Source: Urechis unicinctus
Lineage: Eukaryota > Annelida > Polychaeta > Xenopneusta > Urechidae
NCBI GenBank assembly: GCA_034190875.2
Contig: CM067348.1
Location: 6,101,482 to 6,165,481 of the forward strand
DNA: 64,000 nt
Reading direction: 5' to 3'
Made by a program: the position numbers and the translations under genes. The notes beneath the pieces are model-generated. The model was not told the origin of the DNA. It saw only the letters and a program-made list of their open reading frames with translations, and made no database searches. Below, one piece after another: positions 58,741 to 64,000 of the stretch (the stretch's first letter is position 1; each line of letters begins with the position of its first letter).

Positions 58741-61639
58741 TTGCGGGAACACCATGTCAAACTTTGTTTTTACCTGTTTCTCTCAAGCTGAGGTCACAGG
58801 AAAAATGCGTACTTTATTATTAATTCTTTTTAGGGAATATTTTGCGACATTTCCTTCATTATGTTTCAACTTTATACCACTGCATGGGACACCATTATGT
58901 ATGTACTCCTTTTACTATATTCTGATTAGCTTAAGTAACAGCGTTAATCATCAGATTTGAGTATAGAACAAGGAGATCTGTCATTGCAGTGTTAAATTTA
59001 GGACATTATATTCACTGCAATTCAAGGCATGTATTGTCAAAAACATCAGCTGCACGTTGCATGTAATTGGTGCATCTCCTGCATTTATTGAAGGACATTT
59101 ATTGGTTTTGTTATTTATTTCTTTGCTTTTTCTACCATAATAAATCAACATTGTTTACAGAATAGAATTCGAATTACAATAGCAAAGTCTTTGTTATAAT
59201 TACAGTTGTCCAAGTGTTCTAAATGAGAAAATATTTTTACACGTACAAATGTCAACTGACACTTTAACACAGTGGTTCTCGCAAATGTGCCACATTTGCG
59301 ACTGTGAAAAAAAACATGTTCCTTAGAAGGGTTTTGGTCAACCTTTTACAACCACCCCAGATGCTGGTCACGGAGCTGTAAAACGGAGGCGAATTTAACG
59401 CTATGGCCCATAGTCTAAGAACACAACTGAGGATACGCTCGGCGGTACGCCTAGTAGTCAGACGTGGAACCGGGTTAAATACCTATTGTGATGCATGTCA
59501 TACTTAAGGCTTATGTGAGTTGGTTAGAGTTTTCACTCTTAATTAAGCTCAACCCGCTACAATTGTCTAATGGGAATAATAGTATTCAAAGTAACTCAAA
59601 CTTAATGCATACTAATGACCTCGTAGCTTGGTGAACCCTATTTCTACTCTCTTTCTATGTGAAGACCTCTTTCTATCTATTTGTACAGGTATATATACCT
59701 CTTGCGTACAAGCCTGGATCTCGATTGTTTGCGAAACATATGTACAATACTGTATCCTGCTGTTGGCTGGCAATGAGGATTCCCCAGTTCACTGTGCTGC
59801 GCCCGGAGGGCACTGGAGGCACTTGAGACCCTCCTGTTGGAACCAAGAGGTGCCTTGCATTTAGAACCAACCAGTGGTATTCTGGACACAACATCGCTGG
59901 GAGTGGTGTTGCCTGGCATCGGTCTGGGGGTAGTTCCAACTGGCGGTAGTCCCCACAAAATACATGCCTTTTTAACTCAAAGCAGTGGATAGCCGCAAAC
60001 GGAGTTGACACCTTGGACTATGGTCACGTAAGTTTACCGGTCGGCCAGAGGGGGGTCGGGTCCGAATAATTAAAGCCTGTTATTATGATTATGAATAGGT
60101 TGGCATTCTTATTCATTGTGGGCATTAAGAAGAAATGAAACTGTGCACATGTACTTATGTGTTTGCTTAACATATTTAAACTAAATCAAGTAACAAGTAT
60201 GAAACCGCCACGTTTCGGCAACTATCAAAAAGACATCAAACGCTTTTGACGGTATGATACCATACAGTCAATGCATAGGGGGACCCATACACAACATGAA
60301 CAGCTTCAATATATCTGAACATAATCTATCAAACTATGATCATAGAATAATTTCTATAGTTCTTTTGTGGCTTCATACATAGAGTACTGTGAAGGAACAA
60401 ACGTAAAGAAATTGCTGTCAAGCTGTACACATTGTGTCTCCATCATGTAGCATTGAATAAATGTGACACATACCTGATCGTGAGTTTCTAGCTGTTCTGT
60501 AGAGACCGGGTTCTAGTTCGCTTATCCACTTGTGTGATATAAATGGGAATGTTCGCTTGCCAATGTCAATTTCCGCAGAATTCCCAGTAGAATTGTTATG
60601 TGTGTGAGGGTTACATGTTACTTGAGAGATTTAATGCGAAGTTTTAGTCAATACTGTGTTAATCAAGACATGTTCTTCAGATGATATTCGTTAGAAGCAC
60701 CACGATATGTATTCCGAGAAGCTAACGTGACATATGTTGACAATTTTCCTCGGCGTTTTGTTCGATCAGTTTTCCTCGCGTTTTAAGTGGTTATTCGATA
60801 GTTATACCACGAGCGTTCTAGTAGCAAAGGGTGCACCATGATTCTGTTTATTCTGTTTAGAGCATTGTGTAAAAGACATCGAAGGTACAAACTCAAAAAG
60901 AAATTCGACTGCAATCTGAACAAAGCATATCTTGCCTTAGGTGCTTACAAACGAGACGGAGCCGTCGGAGCCAAAATTGTCAGTTAATATAATAGTGTAG
61001 TTGTTGAAGGCAAATTCGACTCAAATAAATTATGAATGTATCGAGTTTTATATTAGACGATTGCGATACTATAGCACTCGCAGGCATGTGAAGGAGTGAC
61101 AAAGAGGATGGCTCAGCATACTAGCAAACCTTAAGTCTTGGGTTCGGTTTACTTTGTGACAACTAGAGGCAACGCTTTAATTGTAAAGGATACAACACTT
61201 ACCTCTTATGATAAAGCATTAACAATACTTAAATAATCGGCAATATTGCAGCTGCGTTATCAATACGCTCTATTCATTAGTTCGCGATCAACTAGACACT
61301 ATTTCGAGGATTAAGTCACTATCAACTTGCGCCCAACTGTGCTAATATCATATGTATTATAAACTCCTTCATCGACAATAAACATTTTCACAACCGTTGC
61401 TCGACCTTTACAAACAGTCCCGAAGAACTAGTATACGGATGTGCGATATTAACCATGACTACGTCAGATATTGATAACATTTTTGAAACTAAGATACAAA
61501 GGCTTGTAAATTGCCTCAACTCTGGTCATAAAACCGAAATTTATACCGGTTATCGCTTTGTGCTGTTACTTCCGGTCTGGAAGTCGAGCATGCATTGCAT
61601 AGTTTCTATCCTTCACTTATGTCTCGCTTTGGATACTGC
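58741..61639. other. No recognisable gene
   Basis: The left part may be 3' untranslated sequence of the pseudogene. The segment 59390-60060 is locally G/C-richer, but I could not match it to any RNA or protein. Nothing else is supportable. Confidence 0.4.
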
Positions 61640-62276
61640 TACTCTGTTATTAGAAACTCACTATTTGAAGTATACTGTAGTAGTTTTTTTGGGTCGGCGA
61701 TGTAGAGTTTAAGACCCAACCAGCTGGCCAAATTGTGTAGTGTTTGGAGGAGGTGTATTCGAACTATATGGAAATTAGAGTTCAGAACATGTTCAAAGTA
61801 TTTACAGTTCATTTCGGGAAAATTGCCCCTTAGAAATGAATTGATGTTGCGCTTTGTCAATTTCTTTCATAAGTGCCAGAACAGCCCTAATGTTGTAGTA
61901 TCCTATGTAAGTAGATGTTGTTTCCATAGCAGAACAATTGTAAGCGATAATGTTCGAACAATAATGCATACCATGAACATCAATAATTGTTATCTATTAC
62001 AGCATAGTGAATGCATTAAGGACTTCAGCTACAAGATTAAGCCACCAGGTAATTCTGAATATGGTCATATAGCCATGCTCATAAAGGAGCTTATTTCTAT
62101 TAGAGATGGGGATTCATTATCAGTGCTTACCCGACAAGAAGCTGAAGCTCTGTTAAAGGACTTGTGTTTATCTTAACTGATTTATTTGCTTATTCGTTCT
62201 CGTGTGTTTTGTTGCTGTTGTATCAAATAATAATTGTTCCTGTACACATGCTGTGCGAAAATAAAGATTATTATTA
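61640..62276 (+). mobile_element. LINE ORF2 C-terminal fragment with 3' tail
   Basis: Frames read FEVYCSSFFGS, then LKPNQLAKLCSVWRRCIRTI-WKLEFRTCSKYLQFISGKLP and LMLRFVNFFHKCQNSPNVVV, the post-RT region of CR1/Jockey-like LINEs (S-F-F-G-S ... W-R-R-x-x-R-x-x-W-x-L). The frame ends at 62176 with EALLKDLCLS. AATAAA at 62260-62265 is followed by ATTATTATTAA, a typical CR1-like 3' end. It lacks the RT core, so it is 5'-truncated; one frame change lies near 61700. It is a relative, not a near copy, of the fragments at 22.4 and 30.6 kb. Confidence 0.75.
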
Positions 62277-64000
62277 ACACCTTTGTTAGAAACAAAAGAA
62301 ACTGCAACTGAGGTTAATATCTTCATCTTTAATGAAATACGGCGGTTGCATATCGAGGAGGTGCTGCTACTGTTCAGTTAGATGCATTAGTAAGCAATTA
62401 GGGAGTCGGTATAGCGGGAAATTGACCAAAATATATTACTATCATCTTTTTCTTGTTCTGTATACGCCGTCTATTCCGCAGGCCCCTGTATATCTGATAT
62501 TATGCTACTTGTAATACGGCATGCCATACTGCATTCCTCGCTTGTCTCTTCGCAAGCCGGCTAATCACCAACATCTTCTGTACGCCCAGCAGCTGTTATG
62601 TCGTGATTGCATTATATTATCAGCTTTCCGGGCTGCAAGCGACTTCATTACATTGCAGAGGTCACATTTGAAACGACCACGAGGCTGTGATGCACGTGTT
62701 TTAAAGCAATGACAATATGCTGGCATCGCTCTTGGTCGACTACGCTTGTTTATCCACCTGCTGGTGATTAATGTTTGTGGCTTCAGACCACATTGAAGGG
62801 CAACGCATATGAACAAGGAATGTTTCGTGGTTATCGACAATACGATAGAAGCTAGCCAGCTATTTATCTGGTATCAGCATAATGTTGGCAATTTATAACA
62901 CAATAGTTACTGCATAATAAAACTCAAAGATTTGTGTCAAACGGATTATAACCAGGCTGACCTAACGCAATGAACATCATCTCTGACACGCCAGTCTTGA
63001 GGCTGGTTGTTGTAACCATCATATATGATGTAGATATGTCAAAACAAATTTGTCTATGTTTCAGAATTGTACACAAGTTTAGGTTCTGTAACCAAGACTC
63101 ATGACTGGCGTAAAACGTTAATCGACTATTGACAAAAGCTATGCAAGAGCAGGAAAATGTTGATTGCTATCGACTATATCGGGTTATAAGACACAGATAT
63201 GGCTGTTTCAACTGACAAAGTGTGTTTCTTTGGAAATCTTACACTGTTAATCAACATATGCAACGGATTAGATTGTACAAACCACGATTTGTTTCACGTA
63301 CACAGTCCTGAAACATTGAAACTCAATAGCGTGTATTACCACGACGTTTGGTGAAAATGTTCAGTTCACAACACATAAGGTTTGAATTGTGTTAAAAACC
63401 ATCTATGAAGATGCGAACGATATCGTCCATAACTAATACAGTTGCGTTTAATATGCGTGTAAAAAGCATGTCTGTATTATATTCATACAAAATTCATTGT
63501 TAGATTTCCTTAGAACTAATTGAAGAACACCAGTTGTTAAAAACGCTACGACAATGAGAGACATTGTAGTCTAGATATAATGGTAAACTCGCTTCATAGC
63601 CCGCATTTTCATTTTGAATGGCTGAAATGCATGTACCATGATAACATCATGAGGGTTTAGCTAGCTACCATGTAAAGGATATTATAATCTTTTTGATGTG
63701 AGATATTGTACGTACGTCAAGAGCATAAGCACGCTTTCAGAGTAATGGGTGCATAATGTAGTTGACCTTCAACGTTCGAAACAGTGCAATCAGGAAACAA
63801 TACATCACATTCATTTGACAGCTTAAGTGCATTAGCAAAGTGAATCAGGTCTCGACAATAGGCTTTATTCTTACAATGTACTTCCGCAAGTGACAGCTTC
63901 GGAGCAACGCAAGATAGCGCATTTGTCATTGAAGTTACAAAGTGAAAGTTATTTATTTGACGACTACATTGGTGATGACATATGAACGCCCTCTATATGT
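62277..64000. other. No recognisable gene
   Basis: Chance-length frames only on both strands; no repeat seen. Confidence 0.4.

Noticed and set aside
59770..60060. G/C-richer block considered as rRNA or tRNA-related
   Set aside because: No conserved rRNA or tRNA segment could be recognised in it.
62565..62840. Cys-containing 91-codon minus frame considered as a zinc finger
   Set aside because: Cys/His spacing does not fit a known finger and there is no other support.

Overview
The window reads as eukaryotic nuclear DNA from a lophotrochozoan invertebrate, most likely a mollusc and plausibly a bivalve. The base composition is AT-rich. There are no operons or prokaryotic signals, and genes are sparse. 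Long (AT)n, (GT)n and (CA)n arrays and many small minisatellites are present, along with decayed LINEs and a truncated class A GPCR whose TM7 region resembles lophotrochozoan orphan receptors. One GT-AG intron and several likely polyadenylation signals are visible. The organism call is inference; nothing in the sequence names a species.

Layout, left to right. At 0.8-2.0 kb (minus) lies a GPCR gene broken by two one-base frame changes. From 2 to 26 kb there is little recognisable coding sequence, only short repeats, hairpins and two LINE scraps: a reverse-transcriptase piece near 16.3 kb and a LINE C-terminal piece near 22.4 kb. At 26.4-29.4 kb (minus) is a large, nearly intact, intronless reading region of a widespread uncharacterised invertebrate family. 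It has a PIN/FEN1-like acidic nuclease region and a cysteine-rich CXC-like tail, and is cut by two frame changes. Head-to-head with it, at 29.5-31.0 kb (plus), lie a LINE ORF1-like piece and a LINE ORF2 C-terminus, separated and bordered by (AT)n arrays.

At 32.6-35.1 kb sit a dispersed repeat, a SAP plus YqaJ-exonuclease pseudogene, a Harbinger/DDE_4-type transposase remnant and an unrecognised reading frame. Between 38.4 and 39.9 kb there is a palindromic GA/TA microsatellite and a G-rich minisatellite. From about 39.99 to 49.30 kb a 4.65-kb unit is present twice in tandem with very high similarity. From 49.3 to 52.7 kb there are small local duplications and a 58-bp minisatellite.

At 53.0-58.7 kb lies the clearest piece of history in the window. 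A second, decayed member of the PIN-like/CXC family (plus) was hit by an RTE-like LINE (minus, about 4.0 kb). The LINE is flanked by a 7-bp target duplication, and the host reading frame resumes exactly across it. The 3' half of that host copy still carries an intron that the 26-29 kb relative lacks. Another LINE C-terminus lies at 61.6-62.3 kb, and the rest is featureless.

Most recognisable coding DNA here is mobile or looks mobile; only the GPCR is a conventional host gene. No cooperating gene set, CRISPR array, rRNA or tRNA was found. The most interesting item is the repeated, apparently mobile PIN-like/CXC nuclease family.
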